A DNA stretch of 41,631 nt from an uncultured Porphyromonadaceae bacterium (lineage in GTDB: Bacteria > Bacteroidota > Bacteroidia > Bacteroidales > Muribaculaceae), in the NCBI GenBank assembly GCA_947175495.1, contig CAMWNB010000019.1, positions 1-41,631 on the forward strand, given 5' to 3'. The position numbers were made by a program, and so were the translations under genes. Positions 13,749-22,620 of the stretch are shown in pieces; the first letter of the stretch is position 1, and the number at the start of each line of letters is the position of its first letter. The notes under the pieces are model-generated. The model had not been told where the DNA came from. It saw only the letters and a list, made by a program, of their open reading frames with translations, and ran no database searches.

Positions 13749-16523
13749 ATGGCAACCAAAATCCGCCGCTCCCTCTTCATCGGCCTGGGAGGCACGGGCA
13801 TGAACGCCCTGCTGCACACCAAGAAAATGTTTTACGACACCTATGGCGAGATTCCGCCTATGATAGGTTTTCTCGGCATCGACACCGACGGCGGAGTCTA
13901 CAACAAGACTGTCCCGGCGGCCGACGGCACGGCAGTGTCGCTGAGCACATCGGAGCAGCTGCCCATCTGCGTGACGGGGCCGTCGCAGATCTACCTGCGC
14001 AACCCCGACAACTACGACTGGCTGCCCGAATGCAACGCCTCGGGCCTGTCGGCGCTCAACATCGGCGCCGGCCAGATGCGCTCCAACGGCCGCTTCGCCG
14101 TGACGCTCCACCGCGACGACCTGGCAGGGCGCATCAGCAACAAGCTGCTGCAGATCAACAACGCCGCCCACATCGACAACGAGCGCTACCGCCTGCTGAG
14201 CAACGACCTGGAGATACATGTGGTGTTCTCGCTGGGCGGCGGCACGGGCTGCGGCACCTTCCTCAACGTGGCCTACCTGCTGCAGGAGCTCGTGCCCGAC
14301 GCAAAGGTGTCGGGCTATGCCGTGATGGCCGACGTGTTCCGCGCCATGATGCAGGGCGCGGGCGTGGTGCGCGTGCGCCCCAACGCCTACGGCGCCATCA
14401 AGGACCTCGACTTCCTGGCCCACCTCGACCCCGCCTCGGCTCCCGTCGAGATAAAGTGGCTGCGCGACGTGCAGACCGTGCGCGAGCGCCCCTTCACCGC
14501 TCTCTACCTCATCGACAACCGCAATTCCAACGGCGACATGTTCACCGATGTCGACCAGCTGTGCGAGATGATCTCGCTGGCGTTCATCACCTCCACGGGC
14601 GAGCTGAGCGTGGCCACGGCCTCCGTCAGCGACAACGTGGCCAAGGTCATCGGCGACGGCTCCATGGACATCAAGAACAAGAAGGCATGGGCCGCAGGCT
14701 TCGGCGTAAGTGAAATCGTGTTCAACGGCCGCGCCCTGGCCGACATCTACGCCAACAAGGCACGCGCGCAGCTCGTGAACCACCTGATGAACGGCGGCTG
14801 CGACGACCCCTCCGTGATGGCCAACAACTGGATCGACACCACCCGCATCCGCGAGAACCTCGGCAAGGACGACGTGACGGACTATTTCATGAAGCCCACG
14901 CCGCAGTTCGACTTCATCGACATCGACAACCCCGAGAACCCGCTGCCCGAGTGCAACGCCTACCTCAACACGCGCGCCGTCGACTCCACCGAGAGCCTCA
15001 ACGAGAAACTCGACGCCCTGCGCACCCGCGTGCGCTCCTCGCTCCGCGAATTTCTGCGCACGACGCTCAACCGCGAGTGCGGCGTGTTCCTGGCTCAGAA
15101 CATCCTCGGCGCCATCCGCACGCAGATGGACCTCTGCAGCGGCGAGATGAAGGCCGAGGCCAAGAATCTCTCCGACGAGCTGCCGCGCCGCATCGCCGCC
15201 ATGGAGACGGCCTGCCGCGAGCTTGCCGACTGCATGGGCACATGGTTCAAGCGCGGCAAGGCGCAGCTGACGGAGGAAGTGTGCGACACGGTGCGCCGCG
15301 TGGCCGTGATGCGCCGCGAGATAAAGCGCCGCGAGATGGCCCGCGAGTTCTACAACACGATGGACGCCATGCTCTCGGAGTTCTACCAGCGCATCGACGT
15401 GATAGCCTCCAACCTGGCCGCCGCACGCGATGCGAGCAACCGCGCCGTCGAGAGCCTGCGCCAGCAGATAGGCGCCACGTCGTTCTTCCAGTTCGACCTG
15501 GCCGTGGGCGAGGCCGAGAAGGTGAAGTGCGAGCCGTCGGACGTGTCGCTGCACGACTTCGTCGAGACCGTCATGAAGGACCGCGGAGGCATCGCCGCCT
15601 TCGCCGACATGACCGGCGACGAGACCGCCGCCGCCCTGGCCGAGTATGCCGACAGGCTGCCGGCCGCCGCAGGCTACGCCGCCCGCAGCGTGGAGGACGT
15701 GCTGAAGGCGCTGCCGCAGGCCGAGCTGAAGAGCCTGCTCGAGCGCGCCATCAAGAAGTCGCTCCCGCTGTTCACCTACAACTACCACGGCTACGACGCC
15801 GACGTGCGCCAGCAGCCCATGGACGCCTTCTACGTGGGCGTGGCCGACGACAAGACCACCTGCCTGCGCCGCGACGACGTGTTCCAGGAACTCGTGCCCA
15901 ACGGCGCCAAGGTCGACTTCTCCGGCATCGGACTGACCGACCGCATCATCATCTACCGCCAGATCGGCGTGCTGCCCGCGTTCACCATCACCGCGCTCGA
16001 CACGTACGAGCCCGAGTACGAGCGCTTCGAGGCCGACAAGCCCCACACGTCGCACTGGGACGCAGCCATGTGCCGCCGCATGGCCAAGGAGCGCTTCTCG
16101 CTCATCCCCGCCGACGTCACCGGCGAGCGCGAGGTGCTGTCGGCATGGGTGGCGGCGCTCATCTACGGCCTCGTCAGCTACGCCGACGGCAAGTACCGCA
16201 TAAAGAGCCGCGGCCTGGGAGGCAAGCCCCTGGGCGGCTACAAGGTGGACATGGGCGCCACGCGCAAGGAGGCCTACGACTTCCTGCACGACAACATCGA
16301 CGTGATAAAGCCCGAGCTCGACGCCCACATGGCCGCGCTCGACGTGCCCGGCCCCGACAACTTCCTGCGCAGGCAGACGGCCCTGGCCAAGGCGCAGGCC
16401 GAGGACGGCACCTATCTGGGCGGCCTCTCGCTGTGTCCCATCCCCGCGGCCGACATCGACTACTATCCCGCCGAGGCCGAGCTGCTCAACAACGAGCTTG
16501 AATACATAATGACCAAGCTGTAG
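13749..16523 (+). CDS. tubulin/FtsZ-superfamily GTPase (Tubulin_2-like)
   Basis: This 924-aa cytosolic protein has the nucleotide-binding layout of the FtsZ/tubulin fold: FIGLGGTGMNA (10-20) at the first loop, FLGIDTDGG, a GAGQMRSNGR loop, and the signature SLGGGTGCGTF with the glycine-rich T4 loop at 163-169. NAYGAIKDLDFL and LIDNRNSNGDMFTDVDQL (about 254-271) follow, the latter in the place of the T7 region and helix H8. The second half (about 420-750) is helical, partly coiled coil, and the end is a separate globular part. Most FtsZ proteins are far shorter, so this is a large tubulin-like protein such as PF13809. It probably forms filaments or membrane-associated assemblies. Its neighbours are a periplasmic VWA protein and a membrane-bound peptidase. 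Confidence 0.88.
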   Translation: MATKIRRSLFIGLGGTGMNALLHTKKMFYDTYGEIPPMIGFLGIDTDGGVYNKTVPAADGTAVSLSTSEQLPICVTGPSQIYLRNPDNYDWLPECNASGLSALNIGAGQMRSNGRFAVTLHRDDLAGRISNKLLQINNAAHIDNERYRLLSNDLEIHVVFSLGGGTGCGTFLNVAYLLQELVPDAKVSGYAVMADVFRAMMQGAGVVRVRPNAYGAIKDLDFLAHLDPASAPVEIKWLRDVQTVRERPFTALYLIDNRNSNGDMFTDVDQLCEMISLAFITSTGELSVATASVSDNVAKVIGDGSMDIKNKKAWAAGFGVSEIVFNGRALADIYANKARAQLVNHLMNGGCDDPSVMANNWIDTTRIRENLGKDDVTDYFMKPTPQFDFIDIDNPENPLPECNAYLNTRAVDSTESLNEKLDALRTRVRSSLREFLRTTLNRECGVFLAQNILGAIRTQMDLCSGEMKAEAKNLSDELPRRIAAMETACRELADCMGTWFKRGKAQLTEEVCDTVRRVAVMRREIKRREMAREFYNTMDAMLSEFYQRIDVIASNLAAARDASNRAVESLRQQIGATSFFQFDLAVGEAEKVKCEPSDVSLHDFVETVMKDRGGIAAFADMTGDETAAALAEYADRLPAAAGYAARSVEDVLKALPQAELKSLLERAIKKSLPLFTYNYHGYDADVRQQPMDAFYVGVADDKTTCLRRDDVFQELVPNGAKVDFSGIGLTDRIIIYRQIGVLPAFTITALDTYEPEYERFEADKPHTSHWDAAMCRRMAKERFSLIPADVTGEREVLSAWVAALIYGLVSYADGKYRIKSRGLGGKPLGGYKVDMGATRKEAYDFLHDNIDVIKPELDAHMAALDVPGPDNFLRRQTALAKAQAEDGTYLGGLSLCPIPAADIDYYPAEAELLNNELEYIMTKL

Positions 16524-16531
16524 GCCCGCTC

Positions 16532-19500
16532 ATGACTCCCGTTCTCGCCCTCTGGCCCGACGACGCGGCGGCCGCACTGCGCGCCGACGTGGACGCCCGC
16601 ATGGCCGACAGCGGCTTTGCCGCCGACGCCTACCGCAGCATAGCCTGCAGGCTGTCGCCCGACACGGCGGCCGCCACGCGGGTGATGCTGTCGGAGCAGT
16701 ACGCCGAACTCATCAACCTCGACGCCACCGACACCACGATGCACATAGCGCTGGTGCTGCCCCTGTGGCTTCCCGACGCCGCCGGGCGCGCCGAGGCGCT
16801 GATGCAGGCCGCCGGCGAGATCACGCACGACGTCACCATCGACATCCTGGGGCTGCAGAGCGCCCTCGACATCGGCGCCCCCGCGGCCGACGAGCCCTCC
16901 AAGCGCCAGGCGGAGCGCCGCACCATCGACACGCTGGCCGCGCGCTGCGCCGCGTCGACATTCCCCTGCCGCATCTTCGCCCTCGACAACTACAACGCCA
17001 CGGGCGCGGCGGCAGGCTTCACGGACAGACTGCTGGCAAAGTTCATAAGTGCGCTGCTGCGCATCATGGCAGAGAGCTTCGGCGACACCTTCGCGCGCCT
17101 CAACCCCGCGGCCGCCACGCAGCCGTCGGTGGGCGCGGCGGGCATAGCCGTGCTCGAGTTCCGCCGCGACCGCATGGCCGACTATCTGCTGAGCCGCGCT
17201 TTCGTGTCGGCCCTCGACGAGGCCGGCGTGATGCAGGAGCAGGTCGACGCCCAGGGCGCCGCCGAGCGCGCCCGCGTGTGCCTCAACGGCATCGGGCGCT
17301 TCTACGACGAGTTCTACGACACGCAGGTGGAGCCGCTGATAGCCTCCGGGCTGCCCGAAGGCGAGATAGCCGCCCGCATCCGCAAGCCCCTGGACGAGGC
17401 CGTGGCCGCACTGCACGCACGCCTTTCGGCCTTTATGGACGACAAGGGCCTCAGCCTGCCCGAGAAAGAAGCCACATGGGCCGTTATCCTCGGCCGCGAC
17501 AACAAGCTGCTCGACGGCACGCTCTACAAGCAGCGCGGCTGCACGTTCGACGACGTGTTCGCCACTCCGGCGCAGCTGTTCATCGACGCGTTCAACGACT
17601 ACGCCTCCGGCACGGGGCTGCTGCCCGAGCGACGTCAGTACCCCGCCCTTGCCTTTCCCGAGGCCGAGGGCGAGGAGGACCCGCGCAACCGCCAGGCGTT
17701 CGACCCCCTCGACGACATCAAGACGCTGAAGTCGGAGCTGCTCGACATCACCGCCTACATGCGCTCCAAAGAACGCGAGATAGAAACCCTGCGCGACAAT
17801 TCGGAGAAAGGCGACATGGCCGAAGGACACCTCTCGGAAGAGGGCTTCGTGTTCAAAGGCGTGGCGCGCCGCCTCGAGGCCGCCATCGTGGAGGAACCCC
17901 TGCAGGAGACCTACACTCCCGCGCCGGGGCTGAAGCCGCTGCCGTCGGTCGACCTGCGGCCGTTCTTCTCGCCCGTGCGCGACCAGGGCCCCGTGGGGTC
18001 GTGCACGGCATTCGCCGTCATAGGCATGTACGAGTACATCGTCAACCGCAACAGCCCGGGCCTTGACGCCGGAGCCAATCTGAGCGAGCGCTTCATCTTC
18101 TACCACACCAACATCAGCCGCGGCCGCGGCAACGAAGGCAGCAGCTTCTCCGACCAGCTCAACGCCCTTGGGCGCGCGGGCACATGCAGGGAAGAGTTCT
18201 ATCCCTATGTGCCCGAGCTGCTGAACGAGCCGCCGACCGAAGCCGCCACAAAGGACGCGCTCACGCACCGCGTGACGCTCGCGCGCCAGGTGCCGCTGCG
18301 CTCCGACGGAAGCAAATACGACTGCGTGAAGGCCAACCACCTGATGCTGACATCGGCGCTGACCGAGGGCTACCCCGTGGGCATCTCGCTCATGCTCTTC
18401 GACGATTTCGGCAGCTGCCCCGGAGGCCATGTGCCGCGCCCGAGCGACGACGCCGTGGCCCACGCCGAGCACGGCCACCACGCCATGGTGCTCGTGGGCT
18501 ATTCCGAGCGCGACAACTGCTACATCGTGCGCAACTCGTGGGGCGAGGGCTTCGGCGACAAGGGCTACGCCTACATCTCGGCCGCCTATGTCGACGACCC
18601 CGAGCTGTGTCGCTTCGCCTGCATCATCGCCGACACCACCGACGGCCCCGCCACGGGCGGCACGGCCACCGCCACGCCCGCCCTCGTGGCACCGTTCGCC
18701 GGCACCGAAACGCAGATAAAGATAGCCTCGGCCAGCAACGCCCTGGACATGGCGCGCATCCACTTCAAGTGGATAGCTACGCGCTACGAGGAACTGTACC
18801 GCTACTACGCCGACCTGATGCAGCGCCTCGGCCAGCCGTTCGTGCGCAACGAGCTGCGCTCCATCTCCGAGCAGGCGTCGGCCGAGCGCCTTGCCCGGCT
18901 CGCCGCGCACAAAAGCGCGCTTCTCGCCACCTTCGCCGACAAGATGCGCGCCTTCCGCCGCAGCTACATCAAAGGCGCCCTCATCACCACCGGCACCGCG
19001 CTGCTGCTCACAGCCGCCGCGGGCGCCCTGTCGTACTTCGGCGCGCCGGCCCGGACGCAGACCTACTGGTGGGTGGCGGCAGCCGTCGCCATAGTGGCGG
19101 CCGCGGTGGTATGGGCCCACTACAAATGGGCCACGCGCCGCAAGCGCCTCGAACTGCAGACCGAGGTCGACGACACCGCCGCAGCCATAGGACGCGAGGA
19201 ACGCACGCTGCTGACAATGCAGCTGCGCTTCCATGTGGGCGGCATGGTCATCGACGCGATGCACCGCCTGTCGCTCGGGCTTGAGGCCGACTACCAGCGC
19301 CTGATGAGCTACAACAACAATCTGCGATGCTGGCACGAGGAGGACGAAAGGCGCGCCGCAGCCCTGGAGACGGGCAGCGAGGCCATGTTTGTGAACCTCA
19401 CCGACCCGCAGCTGCTCGACGCCTTCTTCGAGGCGCACCGCGCCGAGGTGACATCGCGTGTGCGCCTGCTCGAAGCCTTCGGCGCCTACACGCTCTCCAC

Positions 19501-19876
19501 CGACGGCATGGCCGACGTGCGCCGCGCGCTCGAGAACGACACCCGCGCAGCCATCGTGCCGCTGTTCGCCGACTTCTCCATGGCAGCCTACATCATGGGC
19601 ACGCGCCGCTACCCCTACCTGCCCGATCCGGCTCTCGACGCCACGCTCAAGCGCCTCAACCGCATGGCCCGCGTGCTCACACGCCACCGCTCGGCCGACT
19701 CGGCCTTCGAGTCGAAACACCTGATAGCCGGCGTGGCCGCCGCCGAGCGCCACCGCTGGCTGCAGCTGTGCACGCCCCACTTCGAGTACCAGCCCATGAC
19801 GCTGCCTACGCCCGACACCGACCGCCTCACCCTGCTCACCCTCAACCTTATCCCCGCCGCCGACCTCATCCTCTGA
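16532..19876 (+). CDS. papain-like (C1) peptidase protein with membrane hairpin and possible degenerate tubulin-like N terminus
   Basis: This 1114-aa protein begins 8 nt after the tubulin-like gene. Residues about 60-230 can be aligned by eye with the tubulin-like neighbour (MHIALVLPLWLPDAAG against IHVVFSLGGGTGCG; ALDNYNATGAAAGFTDRL against LIDNRNSNGDMFTDVDQL), but the glycine loop is lost, so it may be a pseudo-GTPase. A coiled coil lies near 395-425. A C1 papain-fold peptidase spans about 460-700: Gln485 and Cys491 in QGPVGSCTAF, His650 in HHAMVLVGY and Asn668 in VRNSWGEGF, so the active site is intact. Helical segments flank two membrane helices (about 814-835 and 843-862). The C-terminal 250 residues are helical and unassigned. 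There is no signal peptide, so the peptidase should be cytosolic. Confidence 0.85.
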   Translation: MTPVLALWPDDAAAALRADVDARMADSGFAADAYRSIACRLSPDTAAATRVMLSEQYAELINLDATDTTMHIALVLPLWLPDAAGRAEALMQAAGEITHDVTIDILGLQSALDIGAPAADEPSKRQAERRTIDTLAARCAASTFPCRIFALDNYNATGAAAGFTDRLLAKFISALLRIMAESFGDTFARLNPAAATQPSVGAAGIAVLEFRRDRMADYLLSRAFVSALDEAGVMQEQVDAQGAAERARVCLNGIGRFYDEFYDTQVEPLIASGLPEGEIAARIRKPLDEAVAALHARLSAFMDDKGLSLPEKEATWAVILGRDNKLLDGTLYKQRGCTFDDVFATPAQLFIDAFNDYASGTGLLPERRQYPALAFPEAEGEEDPRNRQAFDPLDDIKTLKSELLDITAYMRSKEREIETLRDNSEKGDMAEGHLSEEGFVFKGVARRLEAAIVEEPLQETYTPAPGLKPLPSVDLRPFFSPVRDQGPVGSCTAFAVIGMYEYIVNRNSPGLDAGANLSERFIFYHTNISRGRGNEGSSFSDQLNALGRAGTCREEFYPYVPELLNEPPTEAATKDALTHRVTLARQVPLRSDGSKYDCVKANHLMLTSALTEGYPVGISLMLFDDFGSCPGGHVPRPSDDAVAHAEHGHHAMVLVGYSERDNCYIVRNSWGEGFGDKGYAYISAAYVDDPELCRFACIIADTTDGPATGGTATATPALVAPFAGTETQIKIASASNALDMARIHFKWIATRYEELYRYYADLMQRLGQPFVRNELRSISEQASAERLARLAAHKSALLATFADKMRAFRRSYIKGALITTGTALLLTAAAGALSYFGAPARTQTYWWVAAAVAIVAAAVVWAHYKWATRRKRLELQTEVDDTAAAIGREERTLLTMQLRFHVGGMVIDAMHRLSLGLEADYQRLMSYNNNLRCWHEEDERRAAALETGSEAMFVNLTDPQLLDAFFEAHRAEVTSRVRLLEAFGAYTLSTDGMADVRRALENDTRAAIVPLFADFSMAAYIMGTRRYPYLPDPALDATLKRLNRMARVLTRHRSADSAFESKHLIAGVAAAERHRWLQLCTPHFEYQPMTLPTPDTDRLTLLTLNLIPAADLIL

Positions 19877-20187
19877 TCCCGCGGCCGCCCCACCGAAAAC
19901 TTTTATCCTTTTGTTTCTTCCCTATGCGCTATCGGGATCGTCTTTTTGTTTAGCCCTCTCTATGTTGCTGCCAACGATTTAACATTTGCCACATTTCCGT
20001 GCAAAATTCGGCAATAATCTCTCAAATCCCCTCCATAAACGCTCATATGTAAAATTTTATCAAAAATAATTGAAAAAATGTTTGGATTTGACAGTCTTAT
20101 TCATTATTTTTGCTGCATCACCATAAAGCACACCGCCGCATGGTGTGAGACTATTTCACTTATTTTTCCACCTTAATCCTTCCCATA
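19877..20187. other. intergenic region between the tubulin-peptidase operon and the export operon
   Basis: This AT-rich stretch holds no gene that I can support. It contains a good promoter for the next operon (20081-20112) and a 6-bp hairpin in the leader, CACCAT with ATGGTG. I see no convincing terminator hairpin after the peptidase gene. Confidence 0.6.
20081..20112 (+). promoter_or_regulatory. promoter of the barrel-PCAT operon
   Basis: TTTG (20081-20084), a 20-bp spacer and TATTTTTG (20105-20112) fit the Bacteroidetes pattern. Transcription would start near 20116, so both the ATG at 20188 and the inner ATG at 20290 are on the mRNA. Confidence 0.7.
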
Positions 20188-20262
20188 ATGGAGAAATTCT
20201 TCCTAAAAGTTCTTCACGAAGAACCCCTCGACAAACTCACCCTTGAGTCCATCAAGGGCGGC
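20188..20262 (+). other. segment encoding a double-glycine-type leader
   Basis: The first 25 codons read MEKFFLKVLHEEPLDK, then LTLESIKGG. An amphipathic stretch ending in Leu-x-x-Glu-x-Ile-x-Gly-Gly is typical of leaders cut by C39 peptidases, and a C39 transporter is encoded two genes' width downstream. The segment is in frame with the outer-membrane barrel, whose own signal peptide starts at residue 35 (ATG 20290). Confidence 0.6.
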
Positions 20263-22608
20263 TTGAATATTCTCGGGAAGAACTACACAATGAAACATCA
20301 TAAATTTCTTATTACACTAATTGCTTTTTTGTGGAGCTGCCTGTCGTCTTTTGCCTACGACATGACGGTTATTTTCCGTGTGGATGAAACTGGCGACAAG
20401 ATTGTCGAATTTACGCCGGCGATTGTATTTGCGGCAGACTTTTCTACAGCTTCCAATGCTATGTACAATGATGCAGACAGCACATATTTTTTTGAGAATA
20501 TCCCGGAGAATCAAAAACTCGCATTGATTTATATAATCGACGGAAATATTCACGGCCAATCCATAAAAGAGCCGCTTGACACCATGTGCATCTACATTCC
20601 GGCCTTTTATCTCAGGCAGCCCACTATGCTTAATGAGGTTACCGTCACGGCCTCCGACCGCAGCATGTCGGCCGATAAAGACACATATATTCCCACATCG
20701 CAGACAAAGAAAATTTCGGCCAACGGAACCGACCTCATCCGCAACATCGGCATCACCACGCTGCAGGTCTCGGCCTTGGACGGTACGATAAGCACACTCA
20801 GCGGCGAGCCTGTTTCCACCTTTATTGACTTCCGCCCGGCATCGCGCGCCGATGTGCGCAACATCCGCGCTGAAGATGTCAAACGCGTGGATGTCTACGA
20901 TTCGCCGGACGACCCACGCTTCGGAGGAGCGCGCCATGTGGTAAACTATGTGATGGCAGAATATGAATTCGGCGGATACACCAAATTCGATGCCGGCCAG
21001 TACACTGCCTTAAACAGCGGCATGTACTCTGCCTATTCCAAGTTTGCCTACAAAAAGATGATCTACGACGTCGGCGTTGATTTCGAGTACATGCACCACC
21101 GCCATCACGGCTACGACTGCCTGACTGCATACACGTTCCCCGAGCGGACTATAGAGCAGACGCGCCGGGCAGACAAATCCCTCACATCCACCCGAAGCAT
21201 CGCTGCGTTTGTCCGTCCCATCTATCAGACACAAAAACTGTCGATTTCCAACACCTTCAGTTTTAAGAACAATACTGCTCCCGACAACTATACCACCGAA
21301 CAAGAACTATTCAACTCGCCCGACTATATCTCCGGCACACAAACCACCTCCACCGACAATTCCGGCCACTCATTCGCCTGGCAGGGCAACTACCAGCTTT
21401 TCCTTTCAAAGACTCTGACACTGGTAGTCGACCCCTCCGCATCATACGGCAAAAACAAACAATATTACGACTACGCCTCCGGCACGTCGGCCGTAAGAAA
21501 TATTGTTGACGAGAAAGCGTGGAAAGGAGCAGTTAACGTATCGTTGCAAAAAATATTCGGACAGCAGTCCTTGACCGCAAAGGTTTTCGGCGAGTTGTCC
21601 GGAAACGACATCGACTACTCGGGCAACACCGTTTCCCGGCAAGAAGGCCGCAAAGCAGCAGAAGGCCTGCGGCTACAGGCCAATCTCACTTTCGGCAAGC
21701 TCACCCTGTTCCCGAATCTCACACTTTATGCCAACCATCAGAAAATAAATGGTGTGAGCAATACCGACGTCAATCTGAAATATTTCATATACGCATCGTA
21801 TTTTTTCAGCGAAAAGAACAAGTTGCAGTTATCAAGCGATTATTTCCAACAGAGTGTACCACAGAGCTCCATGACCGACATCATTCAGCTGCAGAACCAG
21901 ATATATGCCATAGCCGGCAATTCCGACTTGAAGACTGCCCGATGGCTCAGCGTCACGGCCCAGCACACCTACATGCCTGTTAAAAATCTATCGCTGACCC
22001 CTTACGCCGTGTGGCAGTTCAACGACCGCACCATCTGTCGCGACTACATACCCATGGAAATAGATGGCCGGGACGTGATGCTTGGCAAGGTGGTCAACAG
22101 CGGACACTCCAATAAATATGTCTATGGCCTGTCTGCCAACTGCAACCTTTTCAACAACTCGCTGCACCTGAATGCCAACGTCAGCGGCACCACCCGCAGC
22201 GTGCACGGTCCTTTCACAGCATCGTGCACCCATGTGGACTGCAATCTTGAAGCGAGATACAATTTCTCCAATTTCTATGTATCTGCATATTATCAGAACA
22301 AGGGTAAATCCATCTCAGCCTTCGGAATCGAGCGCACCCCCGATTTTTATTTCTTTACCGCCGGATGGGGCAACGGAAACTGGCAGCTGAGCGCTACGGC
22401 CTACCGCCTGTTCAGCACCTCTTATCGCGGAGGCTTTGAAGAGATAACGACCCGCTATTACAAAAACTTCCAACACGAGTACACCCCGTTCTACCATTGC
22501 CGCTTCTCCTTCTCCGCCACTTACTCCTTCTCCTACGGCAAGAAGAAAGTGAGCCACAACATCGACACCGCCCTCCCCTCCGGCCCCGAGTCGCAGATTC
22601 TCAAATAA
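20188..22608 (+). CDS. TonB-receptor-like outer-membrane beta-barrel with leader-like N-terminal extension
   Basis: From ATG 20290 the product has a signal peptide (FLITLIAFLWSCLSSFA), a short beta-rich N-terminal domain, a plug-like domain that opens with LNEVTVTASDRS, and a barrel of alternating aromatic strands ending YSFSYGKKKVSHN. This is the type of outer-membrane protein that Bacteroidetes place beside peptide exporters. The frame extends upstream without a stop to ATG 20188 and adds 34 residues ending in a double-glycine motif. Either start is possible. If the long form is made, a leader-like sequence precedes a second, Sec-type signal. Base composition is lower in GC than the core genes, which suggests transfer. 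The PCAT gene follows after 12 nt. Confidence 0.75.
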   Translation: MEKFFLKVLHEEPLDKLTLESIKGGLNILGKNYTMKHHKFLITLIAFLWSCLSSFAYDMTVIFRVDETGDKIVEFTPAIVFAADFSTASNAMYNDADSTYFFENIPENQKLALIYIIDGNIHGQSIKEPLDTMCIYIPAFYLRQPTMLNEVTVTASDRSMSADKDTYIPTSQTKKISANGTDLIRNIGITTLQVSALDGTISTLSGEPVSTFIDFRPASRADVRNIRAEDVKRVDVYDSPDDPRFGGARHVVNYVMAEYEFGGYTKFDAGQYTALNSGMYSAYSKFAYKKMIYDVGVDFEYMHHRHHGYDCLTAYTFPERTIEQTRRADKSLTSTRSIAAFVRPIYQTQKLSISNTFSFKNNTAPDNYTTEQELFNSPDYISGTQTTSTDNSGHSFAWQGNYQLFLSKTLTLVVDPSASYGKNKQYYDYASGTSAVRNIVDEKAWKGAVNVSLQKIFGQQSLTAKVFGELSGNDIDYSGNTVSRQEGRKAAEGLRLQANLTFGKLTLFPNLTLYANHQKINGVSNTDVNLKYFIYASYFFSEKNKLQLSSDYFQQSVPQSSMTDIIQLQNQIYAIAGNSDLKTARWLSVTAQHTYMPVKNLSLTPYAVWQFNDRTICRDYIPMEIDGRDVMLGKVVNSGHSNKYVYGLSANCNLFNNSLHLNANVSGTTRSVHGPFTASCTHVDCNLEARYNFSNFYVSAYYQNKGKSISAFGIERTPDFYFFTAGWGNGNWQLSATAYRLFSTSYRGGFEEITTRYYKNFQHEYTPFYHCRFSFSATYSFSYGKKKVSHNIDTALPSGPESQILK

Positions 22609-22620
22609 CCCCTCCCCGAC

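Noticed and set aside
13731-16328. Long minus-strand open frame (865 codons) opposite the tubulin-like gene
   Set aside because: The frame is a shadow of the GC-rich third codon positions of the plus-strand gene. Its product is Val/Ala/Gly/His-biased with no domain, and the plus strand has clear tubulin motifs.
16463-19780. Long minus-strand open frame (1105 codons) opposite the peptidase gene
   Set aside because: It is low-complexity, Gly/Ala/Val/Arg-rich and has no motifs, while the plus strand carries a full C1 peptidase active site. It is a compositional shadow.
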